A DNA stretch of 7,399 bases. Origin: Verrucomicrobiota bacterium. GTDB lineage: Bacteria; Verrucomicrobiota; Verrucomicrobiia; Limisphaerales; JAGWYX01. The translations under genes were made by a program, and so were the position numbers. Where the stretch lies: the NCBI GenBank assembly GCA_018969165.1, contig JAGWYX010000171.1, positions 1 to 7,399 on the forward strand, in the 5' to 3' direction. How positions within the stretch are numbered: position 1 is the first letter of the stretch; each line of letters opens with the position of its first letter. Below are positions 1 to 6,482 of the stretch, piece by piece. Below the pieces are notes generated by a model. That model was given only the letters and a program-made list of their open reading frames with translations. It was not told the origin of the DNA and did not search any database.

Positions 1-58
1 CCATCCGACGGGAGAGGGCCGGGGTGCGGGTCCGTCCGGGTTCATGGCGTGTGAGGAG
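1..58. repeat. Probable fragment of a GC-rich intergenic repeat at the window edge
   Basis: No gene is visible in these bases. The first 32 or so read as a purine-rich GC block (GGGAGAGGGCCGGGG at 11-25) preceded by CCATCCGAC. From memory, this resembles a class of dispersed intergenic palindromes in large GC-rich bacterial genomes, in which a GGGAGAGGG arm pairs with a CCCTCTCCC arm. The partner arm would lie to the left, outside the window, so the palindrome cannot be confirmed here. The assignment is by resemblance only. Confidence 0.3.
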
Positions 59-156
59 GATGAACGCACAGACGCGGAGAACGCAAAGAAGCGCAAAGAA
101 GAACAACCAAACCTCGCTCTGCGACCCTCCGCGGTCTCCGCGGCTCCGCGTTCATC
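59..156 (-). repeat. 40-bp imperfect inverted repeat at the 3' end of proS (possible terminator or dispersed palindrome)
   Basis: The arms are 59-98 and 117-156, with an 18-nt loop at 99-116. They match at 30 of 40 columns and begin with a perfect 9-bp GATGAACGC pairing. Each arm is built from degenerate repeats of a roughly 9-nt unit like ACGCGGAGA. The right arm contains the proS stop codon (TGA, complement of 152-154), so the hairpin forms immediately at the end of the proS message. In the minus-strand RNA, six of the ten mismatched columns become G-U wobbles, giving about 36 of 40 paired positions. In plus-strand RNA the same columns are A-C mismatches. No uridine tract follows, so it is not a classical intrinsic terminator. 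It could act as a 3' stabilising hairpin, or it could be a copy of a dispersed intergenic palindrome. Confidence 0.6.
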
Positions 157-1894
157 CGAGTCCTCCACCCCCGCCGCGCACCGCCTCGCGCACCCGCGCG
201 ACTGCCTGGTCGGCCTTTACCGCCATCAACTCGCCTCCACGCCGTTTCAACTCGACTTCGCCCTTGGCCAGCGATTTCTCGCCGATCGCCACTCGCCACG
301 GGAATCCGACCAGTTCGGAGTCCTTGAATTTGACCCCGGGCCGCTCCTGGCGGTCATCGAGGATGGCCTCGATGCCCTGGGCGGACAATTCGGCGTAGAT
401 TTTTTCCGCCAGGGTCATCACCGGACTGCCGTGGACCACGCTCAGCGGCGTGATGCACACGACAAACGGGGCGACGCTCGGCGGCCAGATGATGCCATTC
501 TCGTCGTGGCACTGCTCGATGACGGCCTGGAGCGTGCGGGTGACGCCGATCCCGTAGCAACCCATCACCGCCGGCCGCTGCTTGCCGGTCTCGTCCAGGA
601 ACCGCGCCCCGAGGGTCTCGGAGTACTTGGTGCCGAGCTTGAAGACCTGGCCGACTTCAATGCCGCGCCGGATTTTCAAAGGCGCGCCGGTGACGGCGCA
701 GAGTTCGCCCGCTTTGACGGTGCGCAGGTCCACCCAGTGCGTCACGCGAATGTCACGGTCCAGCTCGATGTGGCGGAGATGGAAACCGTCGGCGTTGGCG
801 CCGGTCGTCATCCCGGCGGCGCCGCGGAGGGCGGCGTCGGCATACAGGGGGTTCAACGGCGTCTTGAGCGTCGAGGCAACCGCGCCGAGGCTGCCCGGGT
901 GCGCGTTCAGCAGGGCGAAGACCTCAGCGGCGGTCGCCGGTCGGAACTGATTGCTGCCGAGGGCGACGGCGAACTTGGCCTCGTTAAGCTGGTCGTCGCC
1001 CCGGAGCAGAACGACCACCGGTTGGCTCTGGACGATATAGACGAGCGTCTTGATCTGGCAATGCGGCGCGACACCGTAAGGCGGCGCGGCCAGGTGATCG
1101 ATCGTCTGGACGCCAGGCGTCGGGAACTGTTCCGGGGCCGGCCCGGGGCCGGTTTTGGGCGTGGGGATGAGCGGGCCCTGGCTGACGGCCTTTTCAATAT
1201 TGGCGGCGTAGCGGCCGCTCTCGCAATAGACGATCTCGTTCTCGCCGGTCGCGGCCGGGACCATGAACTCGTGGGAGAGGTTGCCGCCGATGACGCCGGT
1301 GTCAGCTTCGACCGGGAGGGCTTGGAGGCCGCAGCGAGCGAAGATGCGGGTGTAGGCGTCGTACATCTTCTGGTAGCTGACCTGGGCGGCTTCGTCGCTG
1401 ACGTCGAAGCTGTAGGCGTCCTTCATGATGAATTCCTTGGCGCGCATGAGGCCGAAGCGCGGGCGGATTTCATCGCGGACCTTGGTTTGGATTTGGTAGA
1501 AGTTGCGAGGCAACTGGCGATAGGAACTGATTTCGCCGGCGGCCAGGGTGGTGATGACCTCCTCGTGGGTTGGCCCCAGCACCCACTCCTTCTTGGCGCG
1601 ATCCTGGACATGGTAGAGGACGTCGGCGGCGGTGACGTAGCGGCCGCTCTGCTGCCAGATTTCGGGCGGCTGCAGGCAGGGCATCAGCACCTCGAGGGCG
1701 CCGGCCCGGTCCATCTCCTGGCGGACGATGGCCTCGATCTTGCGCAGGACCCGCAGGCCCAGCGGCAGAAAGGTGTAAAGGCCGCCGGCGAGTTTGCGGA
1801 TCAGGCCGGCGCGCAGCAGCAGTTGGTGCGAGATGATCTCGGCCTCAGCCGGGGATTCGCGCAAGGTGGGGAGGAAGCTCTGGGACCAGCGCAT
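152..1894 (-). CDS. proS: Prolyl-tRNA synthetase, bacterial type with editing (INS) domain
   Basis: This cytoplasmic class II aminoacyl-tRNA synthetase ligates proline to tRNA(Pro). The 580-aa product is close to the roughly 570-aa E. coli enzyme and begins like it (MRWSQSFLPTLRESPAEAE), which fixes the ATG at 1894. Motif 1 spans about residues 37-75 (GLYTFLPLG). The TxE-type loop is PTHEE at 108-112. Motif 2 is at about 141-164 (RPRFGLMRAKEF). Motif 3 is GCYGIGVTR at 445-453. Between motifs 2 and 3, about residues 225-405, lies the YbaK-like INS domain that hydrolyses mischarged Ala-tRNA(Pro). It keeps IKTL (K282, aligning by eye with the E. coli editing lysine K279) and the PGSLG loop at 333-337. 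The anticodon-binding domain follows from about 475 (ILDDRQERPGVKFKD at 511-525). A proline-rich linker at 241-261 leads into the INS domain. There is no Shine-Dalgarno upstream. It lies 134 nt after the FAH-family gene on the same strand, possibly co-transcribed. No frameshift or missing motif is seen. Confidence 0.97.
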   Translation of the reverse strand: MRWSQSFLPTLRESPAEAEIISHQLLLRAGLIRKLAGGLYTFLPLGLRVLRKIEAIVRQEMDRAGALEVLMPCLQPPEIWQQSGRYVTAADVLYHVQDRAKKEWVLGPTHEEVITTLAAGEISSYRQLPRNFYQIQTKVRDEIRPRFGLMRAKEFIMKDAYSFDVSDEAAQVSYQKMYDAYTRIFARCGLQALPVEADTGVIGGNLSHEFMVPAATGENEIVYCESGRYAANIEKAVSQGPLIPTPKTGPGPAPEQFPTPGVQTIDHLAAPPYGVAPHCQIKTLVYIVQSQPVVVLLRGDDQLNEAKFAVALGSNQFRPATAAEVFALLNAHPGSLGAVASTLKTPLNPLYADAALRGAAGMTTGANADGFHLRHIELDRDIRVTHWVDLRTVKAGELCAVTGAPLKIRRGIEVGQVFKLGTKYSETLGARFLDETGKQRPAVMGCYGIGVTRTLQAVIEQCHDENGIIWPPSVAPFVVCITPLSVVHGSPVMTLAEKIYAELSAQGIEAILDDRQERPGVKFKDSELVGFPWRVAIGEKSLAKGEVELKRRGGELMAVKADQAVARVREAVRGGGGGLG

Positions 1895-1895
1895 G

Positions 1896-1930
1896 CAGAT
1901 TTTCGAATTAAGATTTTAGATTTCAGATTG
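1896..1930 (-). repeat. Five AT-rich heptamer repeats abutting the proS start codon
   Basis: On the minus strand the 35 nt ending one base before the proS ATG divide exactly into five consecutive heptamers. Four of them have the form (C/A)AATCTN and one diverges (AATTCGA at 1903-1909). The block is markedly AT-rich against a GC-rich background. It occupies the place where a ribosome binding site would be expected and contains no AGGAG-like sequence. It may be a short tandem repeat of the dispersed heptamer kind, an unstructured translation-initiation region, or both. Confidence 0.6.
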
Positions 1931-1936
1931 AAGCGG

Positions 1937-2029
1937 AGGATTTTCGGCTGGCGGTTTGCCATGGACCACCGCGGAGGGTCCTTGGACCAGACGTAACCCG
2001 TCAATGGCAAACCGCCAGCCGAAAATCCT
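1937..2029. repeat. 26-bp perfect inverted repeat between the FAH gene and proS
   Basis: The arms 1937-1962 and 2004-2029 are exact reverse complements over 26 bp (core CGGCTGGCGGTTTGCC on the left arm) and are separated by 41 nt. The outermost base of the right arm is part of the FAH-family stop codon (TAA, complement of 2029-2031), so the hairpin starts as that gene ends. The loop holds TGGACCA twice (1962-1968 and 1983-1989) with GGTCC between (1977-1981), so a smaller alternative stem can form. No U-tract follows on either strand. The perfect arms suggest a recently arrived or actively conserved palindromic element (MITE- or REP-like). Attenuation or processing between the two minus-strand genes is also possible. 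Confidence 0.8.
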
Positions 2030-2784
2030 TACTTCACGGTGTTGACCAGCGGGGCCAGGCCCTGGACGCGGACCTCGAGGCGGTCGCCGGACTCGATCGG
2101 CCCGACGCCGCTGGGAGTGCCGGTGAGGATCACGTCGCCCGGCAGGAGGGTGAGGTTGGTGGAGATGAAGCTGACCAATTCGTAGCAATTGAAGATAAGC
2201 TGGCTGGTGTTGGAGTTTTGCCGCAACTGGCCGTTCTGAAACAACTGAATCGTCAGGTCGTGGGGGTCGATCTTGGTCTCGACGTAAGGTCCGAGCGGGG
2301 TGAAGGTGTCGAACGACTTGGCGCGCGCCCACTGGCTTTCGGCGTTTTGGATCGTGCGATCGCTGACGTCTTCGGCGGCGGTATAGCCGAGGATGTAGCG
2401 GGCGGCGGCGGCGGGAGCCACATTGCGCACCCGCCGGCCGATCACCACCGCCAGTTCGGCCTCGTAATCGGTGCGATGACCGGAGAACGGCACCTCGATC
2501 TTGGCGCCGTCGGGAATCAACGAGGTGGGGGCTTTGAGCCAGAACAAGGGTTCCTTTGGCAGCGGCTTGCCCGTCTCCCGCGCATGATCGGCATAGTTCA
2601 GGCCGACGGCAATCACCTTGGACGGCGTCACCGGGATCAGGGTCTTGACCCCGCGTAGCGGCACGGGCTTCTTTTCGAACGAGGGCGAACCGAACACGTC
2701 GCCATGGAGCCGGAAGATTTCTCCGTCCACGACCTTCGCATAAAAGATATCGTCACCCTTTTGGAAACGGCCAATTGCTGCCAT
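2029..2784 (-). CDS. Fumarylacetoacetate hydrolase (FAH) family protein
   Basis: The 251-aa protein belongs to the FAH fold family, cytoplasmic metal-dependent enzymes that hydrolyse, isomerise or decarboxylate 2-oxo acids, often in aromatic or sugar-acid catabolism. Residues 1-55 look like the short N-terminal domain (DUF2437 type) of Rv2993c-like members. The catalytic domain follows from KVIAVGLNYADHARE (56-70). The expected Mg/Mn ligands are present: E108 and E110 in DYEAELAVVIG, and D139 in AEDVSDRTIQ, with the same 29-residue spacing as in FAHD1-type enzymes. Further family signatures are KSFDTFTPLGP (156-166) and GDVILTGTPSGVGP (216-229). The exact substrate cannot be read from sequence. 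Candidates are 2-hydroxyhepta-2,4-diene-1,7-dioate isomerase or an acylpyruvase or oxaloacetate decarboxylase activity. The start is secure because an in-frame TAG lies 18 nt upstream with no other start codon between. No clear Shine-Dalgarno is present. It is the upstream member of a possible FAH-proS transcription unit. Confidence 0.93.
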   Translation of the reverse strand: MAAIGRFQKGDDIFYAKVVDGEIFRLHGDVFGSPSFEKKPVPLRGVKTLIPVTPSKVIAVGLNYADHARETGKPLPKEPLFWLKAPTSLIPDGAKIEVPFSGHRTDYEAELAVVIGRRVRNVAPAAAARYILGYTAAEDVSDRTIQNAESQWARAKSFDTFTPLGPYVETKIDPHDLTIQLFQNGQLRQNSNTSQLIFNCYELVSFISTNLTLLPGDVILTGTPSGVGPIESGDRLEVRVQGLAPLVNTVK

Positions 2785-3046
2785 ACCGGATCGAGTTTTC
2801 TAGCCAGGCGCCGCCGCAGACCTCATGTCTACTTTTCCATTCATCTGCGCTTGTTCTGATCTATGCCTCTGTTGCCACGGCGCGCCACGCTGATAACGTC
2901 CTTGAAGGGAAGGACAGAGGCAACGAACAGGACACCAAAACTTGACTTGATTAAAGCAGGTTTCAGACTTGCAACAGTCTAGCAAACGGCCGCCGGCCCT
3001 CGCAAGCTGAAAGTCGGCCGAAACCTTTTGGTCGCTTTTGCGTTCC
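2785..3046. promoter_or_regulatory. Divergent intergenic region between the FAH gene and the S8-bat operon
   Basis: These 262 nt lie between two divergent genes and must contain their control signals. No convincing ORF or RNA gene is visible. The stretch around 2935-2990 is less GC-rich than its surroundings and is the likeliest promoter area. It holds TTGACT at 2942-2947 on the plus strand, but with no good -10 box at standard spacing. On the minus strand it holds TTTAAT (complement of 2951-2956), a -10-like hexamer without a good -35. Small dyads occur at 2898-2915 and 2965-2980. The region call is firm; no individual promoter is claimed. Confidence 0.45.
2898..2915. other. Small perfect hairpin in the divergent intergenic region
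   Basis: GTCCTT (2898-2903) pairs with AAGGAC (2910-2915) across a 6-nt loop. An outer pair, TGCCTCTG (2864-2871) with CAGAGGCA (2915-2922), shares one base with it and could form a longer branched structure. No U-tract follows on either strand. The role is unknown; it could be a leader structure or a decayed palindromic repeat. Confidence 0.35.
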
Positions 3047-4558
3047 ATGCACCGTAGATTGAGTGCGATGCGCGATGTCCGTCCAGACCGTTTGAATTGT
3101 GAGACTGGCAGTAACCAGGCCGCGTCCAAAAGTCGCGGTCGCCGCCGCTGTCCTCTCGCGCAGCGAAGCGCGCAGGGTTTCAGCCCGCTCCTGCTGCTGG
3201 GCGCAAGCCTGTGGTTCGCCCTCGCCCCACCCGCCTGCGCCGCCGACGCGCTGGTTTGGCGCGCCGACCGCAACGCGGTGGACGCCCGCCTCGAGAATTG
3301 GCCGCTGAGCCGCGTATTGCAGAGCATCTCGACCGCCACCGGCTGGGAAGTCTATGTCGAGCCGAATGCGGAGCGGCCGGTCTCGGTCAAGTTCAAAGGT
3401 CTGGACCCCGCGGCCGCGCTGCGGCGGTTGCTCGAGGGCCTGAACTTCGCCCTGGTGCCCGAGACCAACCGCGCGCCGCGCTTGTTCGTCTATCGCACCT
3501 CGGTGGGCGACGCGACGGAATTGGTGCCGGGGCTGAAGGCCAAGAGCGCCAAACCCACCAGCCGTGTGATCCCCAATGAATTGCTGGTGACCCTCAAGCC
3601 AGGCGCCAAGGAGAGCATCGCCGACTTGGCCCGACGACTGGGGGCCAAGATCACCGGTAGCATCGACGGCCTGAATACCTACCGGCTGCAATTCGACGAC
3701 GCCGCGGCCGCCCAGACCGCCCGTGACACCCTGAGCCAGGACCCGTCCGTAGCCAGCGTCGAGAATAACATCAGCCTCGGACAACCCGAATTGCCGGCGC
3801 CGGTGTCGCTGAGTTCGGCGAGCGCTCCGCTGCCGAAACTCAACGCCAAGGCCGGTGCCGCCGGCGTGGTCATCGGCCTGGTGGACACCGCCATCCAACC
3901 CAAAGGAACCGGGCTGGACGGTTTCCTGCTGCCGACCGTTTCGGTGGCCGGTCAAAGTGATCCCCCCAACAACCAACCGACGCACGGCACGGCGATGGCC
4001 GAGACCATGCTCCAGTCCCTCTCGCTCAACGACGCCGCCACCGGCGCCACCTCGGTGCGCATCCTGCCCGTGGACGTCTATGGCGGCAACCCGACGACCA
4101 GCACATTCGACGTGGCCAATGGGATTTATTCCGCCGTCCAGGGGGGCGCCACCCTGATCAACTTGAGCCTGGGCGGCACGACCGATAGTCCCCTACTCCA
4201 CCAGGTGATTCAGTCGGCGACCCAGCAAGGGGCGCTGTTCTTCGCCGCCGCCGGCAACGACCCGACCACGACCCCCACTTACCCGGCCGCCTACCCCGAG
4301 GTGATCTCGGTGACGGCCGGCAACCAAAGCGGCCTGGCCCCGTACGCCAACCGCGGCGACTTCGTCGATGTCGTGGCACCCGGCACCAGTATCATCAACT
4401 TCAATAACACCGATTACATGGTCACCGGCACTTCGACCTCGACGGCGGACGTGACCGGATTGGCCGCCGCGCTCAGCGATCAAACTGGCAAATCCCCGGC
4501 GCAGGTCCGGGCGCAAATCCTCAGCCAGCTTTCGATCGCGCCTTACCGCAAACCATGA
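3047..4558 (+). CDS. Secreted subtilisin-like S8 serine peptidase with STN-like N-terminal domain
   Basis: Numbering is from the ATG at 3047 (503 aa). A signal peptide has its hydrophobic core at about 46-60 and an ACA cleavage motif ending near residue 65, so the protein is exported. Residues about 70-145 resemble the STN (secretin/TonB short N-terminal) fold: VDARLENWPLSRVLQSIS, then PVSVKFKGLDPAAALRRLLEG. Residues about 174-243 look like an I9/fervidolysin-type subtilase propeptide (NELLVTLKPGA, ending DPSVASVENN). The compact catalytic domain, about 267-497, has all catalytic residues: D280 (GLVDTA), H313 (THGTAMAE), oxyanion N404 (AAAGND) and S463 (GTST). It should therefore be active after propeptide removal. 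The start is uncertain: TTG 3038 and ATG 3068 are in-frame alternatives and none has a ribosome binding site. Every choice leaves a long basic n-region before the hydrophobic core. The stop overlaps the batD start (ATGA), indicating an operon with batD and the batE-like gene. The substrate is unknown. Confidence 0.9.
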   Translation: MHRRLSAMRDVRPDRLNCETGSNQAASKSRGRRRCPLAQRSAQGFSPLLLLGASLWFALAPPACAADALVWRADRNAVDARLENWPLSRVLQSISTATGWEVYVEPNAERPVSVKFKGLDPAAALRRLLEGLNFALVPETNRAPRLFVYRTSVGDATELVPGLKAKSAKPTSRVIPNELLVTLKPGAKESIADLARRLGAKITGSIDGLNTYRLQFDDAAAAQTARDTLSQDPSVASVENNISLGQPELPAPVSLSSASAPLPKLNAKAGAAGVVIGLVDTAIQPKGTGLDGFLLPTVSVAGQSDPPNNQPTHGTAMAETMLQSLSLNDAATGATSVRILPVDVYGGNPTTSTFDVANGIYSAVQGGATLINLSLGGTTDSPLLHQVIQSATQQGALFFAAAGNDPTTTPTYPAAYPEVISVTAGNQSGLAPYANRGDFVDVVAPGTSIINFNNTDYMVTGTSTSTADVTGLAAALSDQTGKSPAQVRAQILSQLSIAPYRKP

Positions 4559-6471
4559 GTCTGCAGGGAGTTGTTGCCCGCTCTTCAGCCCCCGGTGTGC
4601 GCAAACTCCGGCAGCCTTCCCTTGAACCGGACCACGGGTTGTCCCCAACCCGCAGCGATTCGCCACGCGCTGCGGCTTGGAACAAGCGGCGATCCATTGG
4701 GCTGCGCCTTTGCGGCCTGCTCCTGCTATCCGGCGTGGCGTACGCTGACGCGGTCGGCTTCACCACCACGCTGGACCGGGACACGACGACGGTTGGCGAA
4801 CCCGTGACCCTCTCGCTGGTGTTCGAGGGGGCTCAGCCGACGCGGGTTTTCGGCATGCCGCAGGTCCCTGGGTTGGCCCTCCAAGGCCAGGGCCAAACGA
4901 TGCGGAGCGAATACATCAACGGCCAGGCATCAACCAAGTTCATCTACCAGTATGCGGTTACCGCGCAACGGACCGGCGACTTCATCATCCCGGCCATCAA
5001 GGCGGAAGTGGGCGGCCAAACGCTCAGCAGCCAGCCGCTCCGCCTGAAGGTGGTGGGCCACAATCAGACCGCGGGCCGAGGGATCGAAGGCAACCCCTTC
5101 GCGTTCGTTAAACTCCTGACCCAAACCAACGAGGTCTACGTCGGCCAGGTCTTCCCACTTGAAATCGACCTCTATGTGCTCAACGGACAAGGCCAAGACC
5201 TGGAGCTGCCGCAAATCAAAGGCGACGGCTTCACCTTCGGCCCGATCCCCAAACAACCCGCCCAGACCCGGACGCAGATCAACAACAACCTCTACAGCGT
5301 CGTCATTTTCAAACTGGCGGCCACGGCGGCCAAGACCGGATCGCTCACGCTGGGCCCAGCCGAGTGCAGCTTGAATCTACGCGTCCCACGCGCCAACCGG
5401 CGGCGAAGCGATCCGTTCGGCTTCGATGCGTTCGACCTGTTCAGCCCGCCCTTCGAGTTGCGGCACGCCACCCTGGCCAGCGAGAGCGAGCCGTTGCACG
5501 TGCTGCCGTTGCCGGCCGAGAATGTGCCTCCGGGCTTCAGCGGCGCGATCGGTGACTTCACGGTGACGCTCCACGCCAGCCCCACCAACGTGGCCGTCGG
5601 CGACCCGATCACCGTCGATGTCCGCATCGCCGGCCGCGGCAACCTGGATGGCCTGACCCTGCCACCCCAGGCCGCCTGGCGCGATTTCCAGGTCTATCCA
5701 CCTACCAGCAAGACCGAAACCAGCGATCCGCTCGGCATGCAGGGCGTCAAGACCTTCGAGCAAGTGGTGATCCCGCAGCACACCGCGATCAAAACCTTGC
5801 CGGCGTTCTCCTTCAGCTTCTTCGACCCGGAACGCCGCACTTACCGCACCCTGGCCGAGCCGGCGACACCCCTGGTGGTCCGACCGACGACAGTGGCGTC
5901 GGCGCCGCCCATGCTGGCCACCAGTGGCGCTCCGCAAAACCCGACGTCTTCGGCCCAGGACATCGTGGCCCTCAAACAACACTTCGGCACCGTCGCCACC
6001 CTGGGCACTCCGTGGATTGAACGGCCCTGGTTCCTGGCCTTGCAGGGAGCCCCGCTGCTGGCATGGCTCACCGGGCTGGTCTGGCGCCGCCAACAAGACC
6101 GCCTGGCGCACAACCCGCGCTTGCGCCGGCAACGTCAGGTTGCACAGGTGGTTCGCGAGGGTCTCGGAGAACTGCGGCAGCTTGCCGCGGCCAATGACGC
6201 CGAGGGCTTCTTTGCCGCCACCTTCCGCCTGCTCCAGGAGCAAATTGGCGAACGGGTCAACCTGCCGGCCTCGGCCATTACCGAGGCCGTGCTCGATGAG
6301 CGGCTGCGGCCAGCCGGGCTCGAAGAAGAAGCGCTGGCCGATTTGCGCGAGTTGTTTCAACTCTGCAACCAGGCCCGATACGCGCCCCAGACCAGCACCG
6401 CCGAACTGGCTTCGCTGCTCGCCAGGGTCGAAACCGCGCTCCAATCGGTCAAATCACTGCCGGCGCGGTGA
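4555..6471 (+). CDS. batD: BatD-like membrane-anchored protein (aerotolerance/Bat family)
   Basis: This 638-aa protein matches the BatD family layout. A signal peptide is cleaved near AYA (62-64). Several Ig-like beta-sandwich segments then lie outside the cytoplasmic membrane: the first at about 67-168 (LDRDTTTVGEPVTLSLVFEG, then IYQYAVTAQRTGDFIIPAI), the second at about 180-320, and the third at about 332-445 (ASPTNVAVGDPITVDVRIAG). One transmembrane helix lies at about 491-509 (WFLALQGAPLLAWLTGLVW), followed by a positively charged stop (RRQQDR). A helical cytoplasmic domain of about 125 residues follows. Bat proteins are linked to aerotolerance in Bacteroides and to envelope stress elsewhere, but their biochemistry is unclear. 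The ATG overlaps the stop of the upstream peptidase gene in an ATGA arrangement, which supports this start by translational coupling even though no Shine-Dalgarno is visible and about 46 residues precede the hydrophobic core. The TGA is followed 11 nt later by the next gene's ATG. No VWA-domain partner is present in the window. Confidence 0.9.
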   Translation: MSLQGVVARSSAPGVRKLRQPSLEPDHGLSPTRSDSPRAAAWNKRRSIGLRLCGLLLLSGVAYADAVGFTTTLDRDTTTVGEPVTLSLVFEGAQPTRVFGMPQVPGLALQGQGQTMRSEYINGQASTKFIYQYAVTAQRTGDFIIPAIKAEVGGQTLSSQPLRLKVVGHNQTAGRGIEGNPFAFVKLLTQTNEVYVGQVFPLEIDLYVLNGQGQDLELPQIKGDGFTFGPIPKQPAQTRTQINNNLYSVVIFKLAATAAKTGSLTLGPAECSLNLRVPRANRRRSDPFGFDAFDLFSPPFELRHATLASESEPLHVLPLPAENVPPGFSGAIGDFTVTLHASPTNVAVGDPITVDVRIAGRGNLDGLTLPPQAAWRDFQVYPPTSKTETSDPLGMQGVKTFEQVVIPQHTAIKTLPAFSFSFFDPERRTYRTLAEPATPLVVRPTTVASAPPMLATSGAPQNPTSSAQDIVALKQHFGTVATLGTPWIERPWFLALQGAPLLAWLTGLVWRRQQDRLAHNPRLRRQRQVAQVVREGLGELRQLAAANDAEGFFAATFRLLQEQIGERVNLPASAITEAVLDERLRPAGLEEEALADLRELFQLCNQARYAPQTSTAELASLLARVETALQSVKSLPAR

Positions 6472-6482
6472 AGGAATCACCC
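6471..6482 (+). promoter_or_regulatory. Ribosome binding site that sets the batE-like start
   Basis: AAGGA at 6471-6475 lies 7 nt before the ATG at 6483, a normal Shine-Dalgarno spacing and the only clear one in the window. It favours ATG 6483 over the GTG at 6468, which overlaps the batD stop as GTGA and would add five residues. Confidence 0.65.

Noticed and set aside
44..1996. A 650-codon open frame on the plus strand opposite proS
   Set aside because: It is antisense to a fully motif-complete proS and has no recognisable domain. Its composition is rich in Gly, Ala, Asp and Arg, as expected from the reverse reading of a GC-rich gene.
2785..3046. CRISPR array, tRNA or riboswitch in the intergenic region
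   Set aside because: There are no regularly spaced repeats, no cloverleaf with a TTCGA-like loop, and no recognised aptamer core.
3120..3180. Possible twin-arginine signal in the RGRRR stretch of the peptidase
   Set aside because: The SRRxFLK-type consensus is absent and the arginines lie well before the hydrophobic core, so an ordinary Sec signal is more likely.
2800..3339. A 179-codon minus-strand frame spanning the divergent intergenic region
   Set aside because: It runs into the peptidase gene in antisense, shows no recognisable domain and has no visible ribosome binding site.
2963..3985. A 340-codon open frame on the minus strand opposite the S8 peptidase
   Set aside because: The plus-strand frame carries signal peptide, propeptide and all catalytic residues. 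The reverse frame is low-complexity Gly/Arg/Gln-rich with no family signature.
5377..6444. A 355-codon open frame on the minus strand opposite batD
   Set aside because: It is a shadow of the batD coding frame; its Gly/Arg/Gln-rich product shows no domain.
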